In this document: positions 63,822-64,000 of the stretch, one piece after another
Numbering within the stretch: the first letter of the stretch is position 1
Layout: each line of letters begins with the position of its first letter
From: JAHEFU01 sp020440645
GTDB taxonomy: Bacteria; 4484-113; JAFGCY01
NCBI GenBank assembly: GCA_020440645.1
Contig: JAGRNR010000001.1
Span: forward strand, 62,001 to 126,000
DNA length: 64,000 nt
Direction of reading: 5' to 3'
Program-made: the position numbers and the translations under genes
The notes under the pieces: generated by a model
Told to the model about the DNA's origin: nothing
Seen by the model: the letters and a program-made list of their open reading frames with translations, nothing else
The model's database searches: none

Positions 63822-64000
63822 TTATCCACGTACCTTGATCCGCCTTGGCCTCCCTGCCACGACTCTGCCTATTTCCGCAATTTCTAGATTGTATCCTGCA
63901 TCGCGCATGCGCCGGATGTATACGTCCGCCTGCGTTGGCGGTATTGAGACAAGCAGTCCGCCACTGGTCTGGGCATCGTTGAGGATCATGCGCCAGTGTT
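63822..64000 (-). CDS. selD: Selenophosphate synthetase SelD (3' end only)
   Basis: The last 58 codons of a gene that continues beyond the window. The segment LNDAQTSGGLLVSIPP near the window edge is the family signature (DPQTSGGLL in others), followed by the terminal beta-alpha unit and the stop. Selenophosphate made here feeds SelA. The N-terminal active-site Cys/Sec lies outside the window. Confidence 0.9.
   Translation of the reverse strand, partial: HWRMILNDAQTSGGLLVSIPPTQADVYIRRMRDAGYNLEIAEIGRVVAGRPRRIKVRG

Overview
This window is a chromosomal stretch from a free-living diderm bacterium with moderately high GC (high fifties per cent by eye). It is packed with housekeeping genes. LPS-core genes (hldD for heptose, kdsB for KDO), a FadL/PorV-like outer-membrane barrel, SecA, UppP and a flagellar cap gene support a motile, Gram-negative-type envelope. 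A bacillithiol gene (bshA), dockerin-like/PKD/TIG surface lipoproteins, c-type cytochromes and a selenocysteine system are also present. I cannot assign a phylum from the sequence. No transposase, phage gene, CRISPR array or rRNA is visible.

Layout. 1-2.6 kb: end of mnmE, an EamA exporter, a small membrane protein. 2.8-8.3 kb: secA, a secreted protein, a TraR/DksA protein, hldD, ridA. 8.4-13.3 kb: a transglutaminase-like lipoprotein, a TPP riboswitch with the thiamine-precursor transporter cytX, lepA. 13.4-18.7 kb: long-form hpf, a zinc-ribbon/TPR membrane protein, kdsB, a winged-helix protein overlapping an oligopeptide-type ABC ATPase. 18.7-28.1 kb: an SPFH protein, queG, a haem lipoprotein, an HtrA protease, an oversized fliD, tRNA-Met(CAU), rapZ, and a candidate structured RNA with its own promoter and terminator. 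28.1-36.4 kb: nucleotidyltransferase, tetrahaem protein, sfsA, glycosyltransferase, pentapeptide protein, MFS carrier, small cytochrome, dnaX. 36.5-47.6 kb: exported proteins, sixA, a DctM-like permease, two TIG-tailed lipoproteins, PrsW, Rieske, prfB with a programmed frameshift, a histidine kinase, a lipid kinase. 47.7-53 kb: outer-membrane protein, VOC protein, uppP, bshA, a probable ThiD2-ThiE fusion, thiS. 53-64 kb: nadD, obg, rpmA and rplU in classic order, then an epimerase, cysteine dioxygenase, RNA methyltransferase, PhzF, alr, tRNA-Sec, selB, selA and the end of selD.

Three observations stand out. First, the obg-locus protein keeps a clear glycine-rich Obg fold, but its G domain has lost the P-loop, the DxPG motif and the NKxD motif, so it looks like a pseudo-GTPase. 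Second, at least 17 genes have a TATAAT-like -10 box ending exactly 6 or 7 bases before the start codon, which implies widespread leaderless transcription and fixes several GTG/TTG starts. Third, UGA has three meanings here: stop, selenocysteine (selA, selB, selD and tRNA-Sec are all present), and a +1 frameshift site in prfB.

Gene packing is tight. Convergent neighbours often share stop codons or overlap by 4-28 bases. Only two clear intrinsic terminators are visible (near 28.1 kb and 54.6 kb). The only stretch over 300 bases without a protein gene is 27760-28120, which holds the candidate RNA.
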